From: Acinetobacter calcoaceticus
GTDB lineage: Bacteria; Pseudomonadota; Gammaproteobacteria; Pseudomonadales; Moraxellaceae
Length of the DNA: 64,000 bases
Assembly: GCF_004345325.1 (NCBI RefSeq)
Contig: NZ_SLVJ01000011.1
Location: 62,001-126,000 of the forward strand
Direction: 5' to 3'
Below the pieces are notes generated by a model. The model did not search any database. It had not been told where the DNA came from and saw only the letters and a list, made by a program, of their open reading frames with translations. The position numbers were made by a program, and so were the translations under genes. Positions 26,441 through 35,330 of this stretch are shown here, one piece after another; the first letter of the stretch is position 1; every line of letters begins with the position of its first letter.

Positions 26441-27271
26441 CTACTCCTTCACGATCGGTTGTTTTGCGCTAAGCTGCTCAAAATTCACCGCAGACATCTG
26501 GCCACTGAGTACCACCGTATGCAGGTCGGCACCAAAACCACGTAAATCATCCAATACCGCTTTGTTGCGTCGAACTAACCAGTTGTATCCCAATACTGCA
26601 GGTACAGCCACGGCTAATCCGATCGCAGTCATGATCAATGCCTCTCCCACAGGACCTGCAACTTTATCAATTGACGCCTGCCCCGATATACCAATGGCGG
26701 TTAGTGCGTGATAAATCCCCCAGACCGTACCAAACAAGCCGACAAAGGGTGCGGTTGAACCCACTGTGGCAAGAAAAGCCAATCCCCCCGAAAGCTTGGC
26801 TTGTACCTGATCGATTGCACGTTGAATATTGAGGGATACCCAACTGTTAAAATCGATATTTTCTTTCATATGACTGGCATAGTTTTGTTGTGATTGAAAT
26901 GCTTTTTGCGCAATCAAAAAATAACTCTGATGTTGGGCCAAAGATTCAATGCCTTGACTTAAGTTCTGTGCTTTCCAAAATTGCGGCTGAGACACTTTGC
27001 TTTGTTTTTTAATCTTAAATTGTTCAAAAAATTTGGTGATAATCAAATACCAACTTCCAATCGACATCATCAGTAAGATGATTAATGTGCTCTTTGCCAC
27101 GAGATCACCTTCACGCCAAATGGCATCCAAACCATAAGGGTTATTCGTTGGTGCAATGGTTTCTGGTATAGCGTGCACAGTCGATACCAGCAGGCCAGCG
27201 TAGAGCAGCAACGCATATAGGCTCAGCGCCAAAATCTGTTTTAATTTGCTGTTATTTTTCATTTTAATCAT
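26441..27271 (-). CDS. exbB: ExbB/TolQ/MotA-family proton channel protein
   Basis: The 276-residue protein forms the pentameric proton channel of a TonB motor. It has an N-terminal hydrophobic segment resembling a signal peptide (ALSLYALLLYAGLLVSTVHA), a second helix (STLIILLMMSIGSWYLII), and the conserved pair FLATVGSTAPFVGLFGTVWG and ALIMTAIGLAVAVPAVLGYN. An in-frame ATG at 27262 is an alternative start. It follows tonB by seven bases. Confidence 0.92.
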   Translation of the reverse strand: MIKMKNNSKLKQILALSLYALLLYAGLLVSTVHAIPETIAPTNNPYGLDAIWREGDLVAKSTLIILLMMSIGSWYLIITKFFEQFKIKKQSKVSQPQFWKAQNLSQGIESLAQHQSYFLIAQKAFQSQQNYASHMKENIDFNSWVSLNIQRAIDQVQAKLSGGLAFLATVGSTAPFVGLFGTVWGIYHALTAIGISGQASIDKVAGPVGEALIMTAIGLAVAVPAVLGYNWLVRRNKAVLDDLRGFGADLHTVVLSGQMSAVNFEQLSAKQPIVKE

Positions 27272-27278
27272 CTCTGTT

Positions 27279-27950
27279 CTAATCTAGTTTATATTCATAA
27301 TCCAAATTGATACTGCCTGCCACCGCAACACCATTCTGTAAAGCCGCACTAAATACACATTGCTGATAAGCACTCCTGACCGCTCGATCTAAGTGCCGTG
27401 ACCCTGAAGATTTGGTCACTTTGGCTTGAGTAACTCGGCCATTGGCCCCCACATCTAGAAGTATCCGTACCCGTCCCTGTTCTTCATTCATCAATGCCTC
27501 TTGGGGATAACTGGGTGTGGGACAATTCGCCGAAGCACTTCCGCTGACACCGCGGGTTTCGCCTGTTGCTATTGCAGGCTCTGCTTGAGGCTGAGTCGTT
27601 TGAGCTGGGGTGACTGCCTTGACCGGTTCAGTTGGCGTTTCAGCAACGCTGATTTCTGGACTTGGTTGTATGGTTTTCTCAAGCGGCTTCGGCTCAATCG
27701 CTTTAGGCTTAGGGGTGATTTTCTGCGGTTGTTGCAGCACAGGCTTTGGCGCCACTACCGGTTCCGCAATCGGTTCAGGTGGTTTTATTTCTTGAATGAT
27801 CTGCATCTCAATCGGTGCAGGTACAATCTTGGTATCACTATGGCTTAGGCCAGTGACCAATACATACAACATGAGTAAATGCAGCAAGATCACCACGATT
27901 AAACCGATGATCTGATGAATCGGCAACTCAGCATGCGCTGATACATTCAT
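27279..27950 (-). CDS. tonB: TonB energy-transducing protein
   Basis: The 223-residue protein has an N-terminal membrane anchor (IIGLIVVILLHLLMLYVLV), a periplasmic Pro/Lys/Glu-rich spacer (for example PIAEPVVAPKPVLQQPQK), and a C-terminal TonB domain. That domain includes CPTPSYPQEALMNEEQGRVR and QCVFSAALQNG, where the two cysteines could pair. It links the ExbB-ExbD motor to outer-membrane receptors, most likely the receptor encoded directly upstream. An unusually long inverted repeat lies in the 131 bases separating it from the receptor gene. Confidence 0.92.
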   Translation of the reverse strand: MNVSAHAELPIHQIIGLIVVILLHLLMLYVLVTGLSHSDTKIVPAPIEMQIIQEIKPPEPIAEPVVAPKPVLQQPQKITPKPKAIEPKPLEKTIQPSPEISVAETPTEPVKAVTPAQTTQPQAEPAIATGETRGVSGSASANCPTPSYPQEALMNEEQGRVRILLDVGANGRVTQAKVTKSSGSRHLDRAVRSAYQQCVFSAALQNGVAVAGSINLDYEYKLD

Positions 27951-27980
27951 GCTTATACCTCTTATGATTTTTTTAACCTA

Positions 27981-28065
27981 CAGTCCATTGAGTACACAGG
28001 ATTGAACGCAATATGAGCGTCAATGCGCACCGATTTGTACCTAGGTGCTGTGCTCAATGAGACTG
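27981..28065. other. long interrupted inverted repeat between receptor and tonB genes
   Basis: CAGTC-C-ATTGAG-TA-CACAG on the left (27981-27999) pairs with CTGTG-CTCAAT-GA-GACTG on the right (28049-28065), giving about 16 base pairs with two small bulges around a loop of about 50 bases. No T tract follows in either direction. It may be an RNA processing or stability element between receptor and motor genes. Confidence 0.45.
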
Positions 28066-28081
28066 TATGGACGCAGTCGGA

Positions 28082-30742
28082 TTAAAATTTATAATTGGCA
28101 CGACCAAAAAACACCCGCCCCATCGGATCGCTATAGCGTGGATCATAGCCATATTGAGCATTACTGATCACATTGGAGGCTGGTGGGTCTTTATCAAATA
28201 AATTTTTGATGCCTAAAGTCAGCTCTAGATTTTTAAAACCCGCATAAGTCCCAGAAAGGTTATATAGGGCATAATCCTTGACCAGATGGTTTTGATCACT
28301 TGCGTTTTGATCTAAATAACCTTTAAAAAATGTTTGTTGTAGGTTCAAATGCCAATCTTCAAAATTCCAATTTAAATTGGCATTGTGTTTCCAACGAGGC
28401 ACCACTGAACCAAGCTCCTCATCATAACGCCCCACAGCATTGTGCCATGCTGCATTTTTTTCAGTTTGGAACTTGTAGCGATCCACATAAGTCCCATCTA
28501 GGCTCAGTCCTAAACGGCCATATTCAGTCATCGGGCTACGCCATTGCACAGCAAAATCAATCCCCGAGGTTTGGGTTTCGCCCAAATTCATATATTGCTG
28601 ATCGATATAGGCCAAGGATTGATCAGGATTACGAATGAAACGATCTGCATATTTTTCTGGATTTTTAAAGATCGCACTTTCTGCAATAAAGTTAATTTGA
28701 TTTTCGACCTTGATATTAAAATAATCCGCACTCAACACCAGATTTTTGATCGGCTCATAGACCACACCCAAATTGAATGAACTGGACTTTTCTGGTTGCA
28801 GTTCTTTATTGCCACCGAACTGTGTATCAAATTGCGCATTACAATCCCGAACTTGACTGCCAGCTGCAGTCGCCTCGCCACCAGCACAAAGAATAGGATC
28901 ATTCCAATTGCCCTTGGTGTTGGTACGCATAGTATTGGCATTGAGTTCATTCAGACTAGGAGCGCGAAAGCCAGTGGAAAAACTGCCTCGAAACATGAGT
29001 GCTTTTGACGGTTGCCAACGTAATGCCAGTTTCGGGTTAAAGCTGCCGCCAAAATCACTATAATGATCATAACGTGTGGCGATTTGAGCGGATAAATCCT
29101 TCAGTATCGGGATTTGAAATTCAGTATAAATCGCTTTTAAATCACGGCTGCCTTTATCATCTTCAGATGTGGGATCAACCCCCGCACCTTCGACCAGTTG
29201 ATTAATTTGTGCATTTTGACTGGAACGCCAATCATCCTTACGATAGTTGGTACCTATTGCAAATCCGACATCACCCGCCGGTAAGGTATAAATTGGGCGA
29301 CTTAAAGTCAGATCAAAGTTCAATGATTTAAGATCAGCTTGTTGAGATTGCCCACTGATCTGCAATCTGTTCCAATAGTCTGGATCATCACTTGGAGCAA
29401 ATGGGTTGAGTGTGCCATTGGCAAGGTCATCACGTACCTGCTGATTATTGACATAACCACTTATAAAGCTATCTTCGCCTACACTATGGGCATATTGTAT
29501 CGCGGTATTTAAATCCCACCGCCCCAACTGCCCTTCTAAACCTGTTAGTACGCGGTCCGATTTGGCCAATCGCTCAGAAACACGTTGGCCTGCTTGCGAG
29601 CGTAAATTTAAGGATACCGCCTGCCCATCCACACCATCCATCCCAGGCGTTATGCCATTCCCTGGGTAATAAGGACTAGATCCATCGATAAAATAGTCAC
29701 TGCCTCCACCCAGCATCACATCTTCTGCAATGATGGTGGTCATTTTATCTTCAGCATGAACGTATTCAAAGATCGCATTTAAATCATCATTAATTTTATA
29801 AGTTCCCTTCAATAACATTGAAGTACTCGTTGTCTCAGGCACTATGCCGATCTTGGTTTGAGTGTTATAGCGACAATAGCCCAATTCATTTTTATTATCA
29901 GGATTGTCTCCACAGCCTAGTTCTGCATAAGGATTGCCTATACCTGCAATATTTGCGGGGAAACTCCCCCCACTGGTCAAATTTAAATCAAGTTCAGGTA
30001 GAACCCCTCCACGACGACTGACCTCACGTTGATTGGCCAGCACTGTATCTTGATGACGGTAATTCAAGGCCGCAAAAATATTGTAGCCCTGTTGGTCTAG
30101 ATCGCCATAACCCGCAAAAAAGCTATATTGTTGGGTTTTACCGCCAGCCCCTTTGGGAATGGATGATTCTACTGTGGCACCCGCACCAGAATATTCCTTT
30201 TTGGTTATGAAATTGATCACACCACCAATCGCATCTGTGCCATATACCGCAGATGCACCATCTTTAAGCACTTCTATACGATCAATTAAAGCCAACGGCA
30301 AGGTACTCAGATCGACTGTAGAAGTATCGTATGGCGTATTGGCGAGCCGCCGGCCATTGAGCAAAACTAAGGTTTTATTGGTCCCAAGGCTGCGTAAGTC
30401 AGCTGTTGATCCCGGTGTGCCACTGGTGCCTACATTGTTTGCAGCGACAAAAGTGGATTGATTGGCGGCTATACCAGAAAGTGCTTCCTCGACCGTGGTC
30501 ACGCCTTGCTTGGCGAGGTCTTGGGTTTTTACGATAGTAATGGGAGAGGCACTTTGGGCTGCTATGCCCTTAATTGAGGAACCGGTAATGGTGATTTTTT
30601 GTACCGCAGCCTCAGGTGGGGCTTGCTCTAACTTGGGTTCTGATTCTTCTGCGTAAATCAGGGCTGACATTAAACTTAAACTCAGGCCTAAGCCTTGTCT
30701 GATCGCCTTTGTTATTGCATTTATTGATTTTTTTTGTTGCAT
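28082..30742 (-). CDS. TonB-dependent outer-membrane receptor
   Basis: The protein is about 886 residues from the ATG at 30742 (MQQKKSINAITK), which follows a GAGGATG site. It has a signal peptide ending near LIYAEESEP and a TonB-box-like stretch KITITGSSIKG. The plug domain carries LSGIAANQSTF, VLLNGRRLAN and RIEVLKDGASAVYGTDAIGG, followed by a beta-barrel ending with FGRANYKF and an aromatic terminal residue. The ligand is not clear. The lack of a Fur-type site and the neighbouring peptide ABC genes favour a peptide or peptide-like ligand over a simple siderophore. The motor genes lie directly downstream. Confidence 0.92.
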   Translation of the reverse strand: MQQKKSINAITKAIRQGLGLSLSLMSALIYAEESEPKLEQAPPEAAVQKITITGSSIKGIAAQSASPITIVKTQDLAKQGVTTVEEALSGIAANQSTFVAANNVGTSGTPGSTADLRSLGTNKTLVLLNGRRLANTPYDTSTVDLSTLPLALIDRIEVLKDGASAVYGTDAIGGVINFITKKEYSGAGATVESSIPKGAGGKTQQYSFFAGYGDLDQQGYNIFAALNYRHQDTVLANQREVSRRGGVLPELDLNLTSGGSFPANIAGIGNPYAELGCGDNPDNKNELGYCRYNTQTKIGIVPETTSTSMLLKGTYKINDDLNAIFEYVHAEDKMTTIIAEDVMLGGGSDYFIDGSSPYYPGNGITPGMDGVDGQAVSLNLRSQAGQRVSERLAKSDRVLTGLEGQLGRWDLNTAIQYAHSVGEDSFISGYVNNQQVRDDLANGTLNPFAPSDDPDYWNRLQISGQSQQADLKSLNFDLTLSRPIYTLPAGDVGFAIGTNYRKDDWRSSQNAQINQLVEGAGVDPTSEDDKGSRDLKAIYTEFQIPILKDLSAQIATRYDHYSDFGGSFNPKLALRWQPSKALMFRGSFSTGFRAPSLNELNANTMRTNTKGNWNDPILCAGGEATAAGSQVRDCNAQFDTQFGGNKELQPEKSSSFNLGVVYEPIKNLVLSADYFNIKVENQINFIAESAIFKNPEKYADRFIRNPDQSLAYIDQQYMNLGETQTSGIDFAVQWRSPMTEYGRLGLSLDGTYVDRYKFQTEKNAAWHNAVGRYDEELGSVVPRWKHNANLNWNFEDWHLNLQQTFFKGYLDQNASDQNHLVKDYALYNLSGTYAGFKNLELTLGIKNLFDKDPPASNVISNAQYGYDPRYSDPMGRVFFGRANYKF

Positions 30743-31354
30743 CTTTTCATCCTCGTTCAATATTGAACCGACTCTACTCACTGAACTTAGTGAGCAAAGG
30801 TTAAAGGATTAGAGCAATGCTTGTGCCATAAGTCTTTATCGTTAAGTAAAGCTATAGTTTTGAAAGTTAATAAATTGCTTTTAATGTAAGTATTAAAGTT
30901 TAATCACTGATTTTAAAACCATGAAATTTATTGAATATCAAACAGATAATTTCATGGATTATTTGTGGATTTTCAACATAGGCAAAAAATAACAAATATA
31001 ACAGCGTTAAAAAATTACATAAAAAAAGTACATAAAGCAGTCCAAAAAATTCATAGTAGATTCTAGATCAAAAAACAAAAATTCTTCACAACTAAGCACA
31101 TAGGGAATGTCATTAAGCTTCAATCCAAGCTACTATTGTTGACATAGATGGATATAATTTGAAAACAAATACAATCACTTCCAAATCTAAATCAGCATAC
31201 AAATAAGTTGGCACAGATTTGGCATTGCAAATGGATCTGAATTAAGTCGCAGACCTAAAAATGTTGTGAGACTCACTGAACAGAAATTAAATTGTTGAGT
31301 TGAGGTGCAGCATTTTTACCCTAAAGCTTAAAACAGGCTTATATGGAGCATGTA
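30743..31354. other. divergent intergenic region of the receptor and ABC operons
   Basis: This AT-rich stretch must contain promoters for the receptor (minus) and the second binding-protein operon (plus). A perfect 10-bp inverted repeat at 30919-30957 is the only clear structure. I looked for a Fur-type GATAATGATAATCATTATC site and found none. No coding frame is convincing. Confidence 0.6.
30919..30957. promoter_or_regulatory. 10-bp perfect inverted repeat, candidate operator
   Basis: CCATGAAATT (30919-30928) and AATTTCATGG (30948-30957) are exact reverse complements separated by 19 bases, about 180 bases upstream of the receptor start. Centre spacing is 29 bp. It could bind a dimeric regulator of the divergent transport genes or form a hairpin in a leader RNA. 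Confidence 0.4.
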
Positions 31355-33268
31355 ATGTCGTTGAAATCCTACAACAGATCTAGAAACATGAGTAAAACAA
31401 TAGCTAGCACTTCATTTTATTCACCAAAAAAACAGAACTTTATCAACCGAGCTGCAAGCAACTGTGCTGATCAAGCTAGATCGCAAGCACGAATCGGCAA
31501 CAGCATTAAACTCCTCATCAGTGTATTCAGCTTGTGTATCCTGAACGGCATCAGCTCAGTCAATGCTGCCCCACCTAAGGTCATTCATAGTTATTTCAGA
31601 GCGGCAGAAACTGGCTTTGATCCAATAAAAACCTCTGACTTATATTCCAGCATGATCAATGCCTCTATTTACGAGACCTTGTACAGCTATGATTATCTCG
31701 CTAGCCCTGCCAAGCTGATCCCCCAGACCGCAGTGGCGTTGCCTGAGATCAGTGCGGATGGACTGACCTATACCATACGAATTAAAAAAGGCATTTATTT
31801 TAGTCCTGACCCCGTTTTCAAAGCTAAAAAACGCGAGCTAACGGCTTATGACTACGCTTATTCCTGGAAAAGATTGCTCGATCCGCAACTCCGCTCGCCC
31901 AATGCCTGGTTAATCGAAGGTAAATTCAGCGGGATGGCGCAATTGGTTCAACAGGCTGAAAAATCTGGCCGATTTAATTATGATGCGCCAGTTGCGGGTC
32001 TCCAAACCCCTGACCGTTACACTTTGGTGCTGCGTTTGAATGAACCAGACCCAAACTTAGCCATGATGTTGGCACATGGTCCAACCGCTGCACTCGCAAA
32101 GGAAGTAGTGGAGCATTATAAAAATGCTCAGGGTTTGGTCATGGCCACCCCAGTCGGTACGGGCCCCTATGTTTTGGCGAAATGGACCCCAGGATCACGC
32201 ATCATCCTCAATCGAAATCCGCTGTACCGTGGCTTTATCTGGGACTTTAAAGCCAGTAATGATCCGGCCGACCAAAACATCATCAAGCAAATGCAAGGCA
32301 AAAAAATGCCACAAATCGATGTGGTCGACATTCAAATCATCCAAGAGTATGAAACCCAATGGTTGGCCTTTAAACAGAAACAATTGGATTGGGTGACCTT
32401 AAGTAGTGCTATCGCCGCCGATGTGATCAAGGACAAACAGCTCATCCCAGAGGTCGCCAAGAGCGGTGCTTATCTCTCCCAATCGATACAGCCTAGCTTA
32501 AGTTATACGTACTGGAATATGCAGGACCCTACGGTCGGTGGACTGAGCCCTGAAAAAATTGCCTTAAGACGCGCCATTGCCATGAGCTTTTCGGCGCAAA
32601 AATATATCAATATGCTGCAAGATGGTAGAGGCTTTACAAATGTATTTCCAGTCCCTCCTGGAATCGTAGGCTTTGATCCATCGTACAATACCAGTATTCC
32701 TTACTCAGTCAGTGCCGCAAACGCACTTCTGGATCGATATGGTTATAAAAAAGGCCCTGACGGTTATCGGCTAAAACCCAATGGGCAGCCATTGAGTATT
32801 GAACTTGCACTGCCCTCAAGTGCAAGCGGTAGTCTACTTGCTGAGTTTTGGAAACGTAATTTTGATCAATTAAACATACGCTTTGCTCATAAAAGCATGC
32901 TTTTCCCTGATTACATCAAAATGCAGAAACAGTGCCAACACCAAATGGGCATGCAACGTTGGATTGCCGACTACCCTGATGCTGAAAACTTTTTTCAATT
33001 GTTCTATAGCAAAAACATTCATGGTTCCAATTTTGGCTGTATCAAAATCCCCGAATTTGATCGCCTATACGAACGTTCTCGCACCCTCTCTGATGGCCCT
33101 GAACGTGCGCAACTGTATAAAAAAATGGCCCGAATTTTGGAAGTGAATATGGTCACGATGGTCAGCCCCATCGACATCGAAAGCACCGTGATACAACCCT
33201 ATGTGATCGGCTATAAAGACCACCCAACCTTGAAAACTCCTTGGCTGTATATCGATATTTCTAAATAA
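31355..33268 (+). CDS. peptide-type ABC substrate-binding protein (SBP_bac_5), copy 2
   Basis: The ATG at 31355 has GGAG six bases upstream, better than the ATG at 31343, and gives about 637 residues. A long N-terminal extension precedes a signal segment (IKLLISVFSLCILNGISSV) and the mature start near NAAPPKVIHSYF. Shared stretches with copy 1 include PEISADGLTYTIRIKKGIYF, AAETGFDP, QGKKMPQI and GMQRWIADYPDAENFFQLFY. It lies 29 bases before the permease gene and heads the ABC operon. Two binding proteins for one transporter suggest broader or finer ligand selection, as in the NppA1A2BCD peptide transporter of Pseudomonas aeruginosa. Confidence 0.9.
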   Translation: MSLKSYNRSRNMSKTIASTSFYSPKKQNFINRAASNCADQARSQARIGNSIKLLISVFSLCILNGISSVNAAPPKVIHSYFRAAETGFDPIKTSDLYSSMINASIYETLYSYDYLASPAKLIPQTAVALPEISADGLTYTIRIKKGIYFSPDPVFKAKKRELTAYDYAYSWKRLLDPQLRSPNAWLIEGKFSGMAQLVQQAEKSGRFNYDAPVAGLQTPDRYTLVLRLNEPDPNLAMMLAHGPTAALAKEVVEHYKNAQGLVMATPVGTGPYVLAKWTPGSRIILNRNPLYRGFIWDFKASNDPADQNIIKQMQGKKMPQIDVVDIQIIQEYETQWLAFKQKQLDWVTLSSAIAADVIKDKQLIPEVAKSGAYLSQSIQPSLSYTYWNMQDPTVGGLSPEKIALRRAIAMSFSAQKYINMLQDGRGFTNVFPVPPGIVGFDPSYNTSIPYSVSAANALLDRYGYKKGPDGYRLKPNGQPLSIELALPSSASGSLLAEFWKRNFDQLNIRFAHKSMLFPDYIKMQKQCQHQMGMQRWIADYPDAENFFQLFYSKNIHGSNFGCIKIPEFDRLYERSRTLSDGPERAQLYKKMARILEVNMVTMVSPIDIESTVIQPYVIGYKDHPTLKTPWLYIDISK

Positions 33269-33297
33269 ATCAAACCTTAAAATAAGAGGTAAAAATA

Positions 33298-34236
33298 ATG
33301 TGGGCTTATATTCTTCGACGACTCTGGCAAATGATTCCCACCCTGCTCGGGGTGATCATCTTGGTGTTCTTTATATTTAACTGGGTAGGTGGAGATCCAG
33401 CCTATATTCTGGCAGGGAAAATGTCCAATCCAGAACAGATCCTCGCCATACGACAACAACTCGGCGTGGATCAACCCTATTACATCCAACTGTGGATGTT
33501 TATCCAGCAAGTTGCGACCTTTGATTATGGATTGAGTTGGAGTACTGGGGAAAGCGTCAGTCAAATCATTTTGACCCGTTTAGGACCCAGTCTTACCCTA
33601 TTAATCCCATTGATTATTTTACAAACTTTGATTTCAGTGATGTTGGCATTATTGATCGGCTTAGTCAGAGGCACATGGATCGATCAATCCTTTATGGCGC
33701 TGTGTACCATCGCCATGTCTGTGAGTATCTTGGTTTATATCATTGTTTTTCAATATTTCTTGGCCTACAAATTGAACTGGTTCCCAGTCCAAGGCTGGAG
33801 CAGTAATTTCTCTGAAAACTTGTTTCACTATGCACTGTTGCCGGTATTGATCATGTTGGTGGTGAGTATTGCCCCAACTTTGCGCTTGTATCGTAGCTTT
33901 ATATTGGATGAAATCGGACAAGACTATGTGCGTACTGCACGCGCCAAAGGGGTCAGCGAAAAACGGATCTTGTTTGTACATGTGTTGCGTAATGCGGCGA
34001 TCCCGATTGTCACCGATGTCATGGCCGCTCTCCCTGCGTTGTTGATCGGTGCATTTTTAATTGAACGCTTCTTTGGCATCCCCGGTATCGGTCGTGAAGT
34101 GATTTTGGCAGTGGAGCGTAGTGATTTCCCTGTCATTAAAGCCATTACCATTTATATTGCGGCGCTCACCATGCTGTTTAATCTGTTGGCTGATGTGCTG
34201 TACAAAGCCATCGATCCCCGTCTACAACTGAAATAG
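33298..34236 (+). CDS. ABC transporter permease, DppB/OppB type
   Basis: The 312-residue protein has an N-terminal helix (RRLWQMIPTLLGVIILVFFI), then WVGGDPAYILAGKMSNPEQI, and about five more membrane helices. The EAA-type cytoplasmic loop is DYVRTARAKGVSEKRILFVH, which contacts the ATPase. It is the first membrane subunit of the peptide-type importer and pairs with the protein encoded seven bases downstream. An RBS-like AAGAGGT precedes the start codon. Confidence 0.93.
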   Translation: MWAYILRRLWQMIPTLLGVIILVFFIFNWVGGDPAYILAGKMSNPEQILAIRQQLGVDQPYYIQLWMFIQQVATFDYGLSWSTGESVSQIILTRLGPSLTLLIPLIILQTLISVMLALLIGLVRGTWIDQSFMALCTIAMSVSILVYIIVFQYFLAYKLNWFPVQGWSSNFSENLFHYALLPVLIMLVVSIAPTLRLYRSFILDEIGQDYVRTARAKGVSEKRILFVHVLRNAAIPIVTDVMAALPALLIGAFLIERFFGIPGIGREVILAVERSDFPVIKAITIYIAALTMLFNLLADVLYKAIDPRLQLK

Positions 34237-34243
34237 GTGAGTT

Positions 34244-35317
34244 ATGCGTAATCTAACAGTAGAAGAACAAAGCGCGGCCTCATCAGAATCATCGCGGTCG
34301 GATAATTTATGGATCATGGCGTGGCGACGTCTGCGGCGTAATCGTGTCGGTATGGGGTCTTTGGTGGTGGTAGCATTGTTTTTATTGATGGTGCTATTGT
34401 CATTCACTGGCTTAATCGCCAAAGATTGGAACAAAGAAGTTGCGGTCAGTTATGCCCCTCCGAGCTTTATTGCCACAGCGTCAACGGCGCAATCAGATGC
34501 ACAACAACTTAGTGCCGATGCCACTTTAGATGCCACAGCACAAGTTGACCTCTATGGCATCGAAGATCCCTTGGCAGCAGAGATGAGTCAAATCAGAAGC
34601 CAATTGACAGGACAAAATGAGGCGCAGGCTGAGTTGCAAAGCAGTTTGGCATTTGGTGCGGATCGTTGGGGCCAAGATATTATCAGCAAAACCATTAAAG
34701 GCTCTGAAACCTCAATCATGGTGGGCTTGATTGCTGCATTATTGGCTGTGGCAATCGGTACTTTACTCGGTGCAGTGTCGGGATATTTTGGGGGCTGGTT
34801 AGATGATCTCATCAACTGGTTTTATAACGTATTTACCTCGATCCCCTATATGTTGCTCATCCTTGCGGTCGCAGCGGTGTTACAGCAAAAGGGCATGTTA
34901 TCCATCATCCTCATATTGGGTTTTACCGGTTGGACGGGGACTTATCGGCTGATCCGTGCCGAATATATGAAGCATGCACAACGAGAATATGTCATGGCCG
35001 CCAAAGCCATTGGGGTCAACCATTATCAACGAATGTTTCAGCATATCTTTCCCAATATCAGTCACGTAGTTTTGGTACAGATGTCGATCTTGGTGGTGTC
35101 ATTTATTAAGTCTGAAGTGATTTTAAGTTTCTTAGGTTTTGGTGTGCCCGTGGGCACAGTGTCATGGGGCAGCATGCTTAATGAAGCGCAGAGTGAATTT
35201 ATCTTAGGAAAATGGTGGCAATTGGTGGCAGCAACCGCAGCCATGGCGATCTTGGTCACAGCATTTTCATTATTTACCGATGCATTACGCGATGCACTTG
35301 ATCCTAAAATTAAATAG
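34244..35317 (+). CDS. ABC transporter permease, DppC/OppC type, with long periplasmic segment
   Basis: The 357-residue protein starts with the cytoplasmic OppC-type segment and first helix (MGSLVVVALFLLMVLLSFTG). About 75 residues of Ala/Gln-rich, probably periplasmic sequence follow (for example ATASTAQSDAQQLSADATLD) before FGADRWGQDIISKTIKGSET and the remaining helices. The EAA loop is EYVMAAKAIGVNHYQRMFQH. The long segment is larger than in classic DppC and may contact the binding proteins. It lies within the receptor-associated operon and overlaps only the untranslated upstream part of the ATPase frame. Confidence 0.92.
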   Translation: MRNLTVEEQSAASSESSRSDNLWIMAWRRLRRNRVGMGSLVVVALFLLMVLLSFTGLIAKDWNKEVAVSYAPPSFIATASTAQSDAQQLSADATLDATAQVDLYGIEDPLAAEMSQIRSQLTGQNEAQAELQSSLAFGADRWGQDIISKTIKGSETSIMVGLIAALLAVAIGTLLGAVSGYFGGWLDDLINWFYNVFTSIPYMLLILAVAAVLQQKGMLSIILILGFTGWTGTYRLIRAEYMKHAQREYVMAAKAIGVNHYQRMFQHIFPNISHVVLVQMSILVVSFIKSEVILSFLGFGVPVGTVSWGSMLNEAQSEFILGKWWQLVAATAAMAILVTAFSLFTDALRDALDPKIK

Positions 35318-35330
35318 AGCAGGTCACCCT

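Noticed and set aside
27501-27848. 115-codon plus-strand frame opposite tonB, rich in Arg, Leu and Phe
   Set aside because: It is the shadow of the Pro/Lys-rich TonB spacer on the other strand.
30743-31354. Possible Fur box in front of the TonB-dependent receptor
   Set aside because: No stretch close to GATAATGATAATCATTATC is present, so iron control is not claimed.
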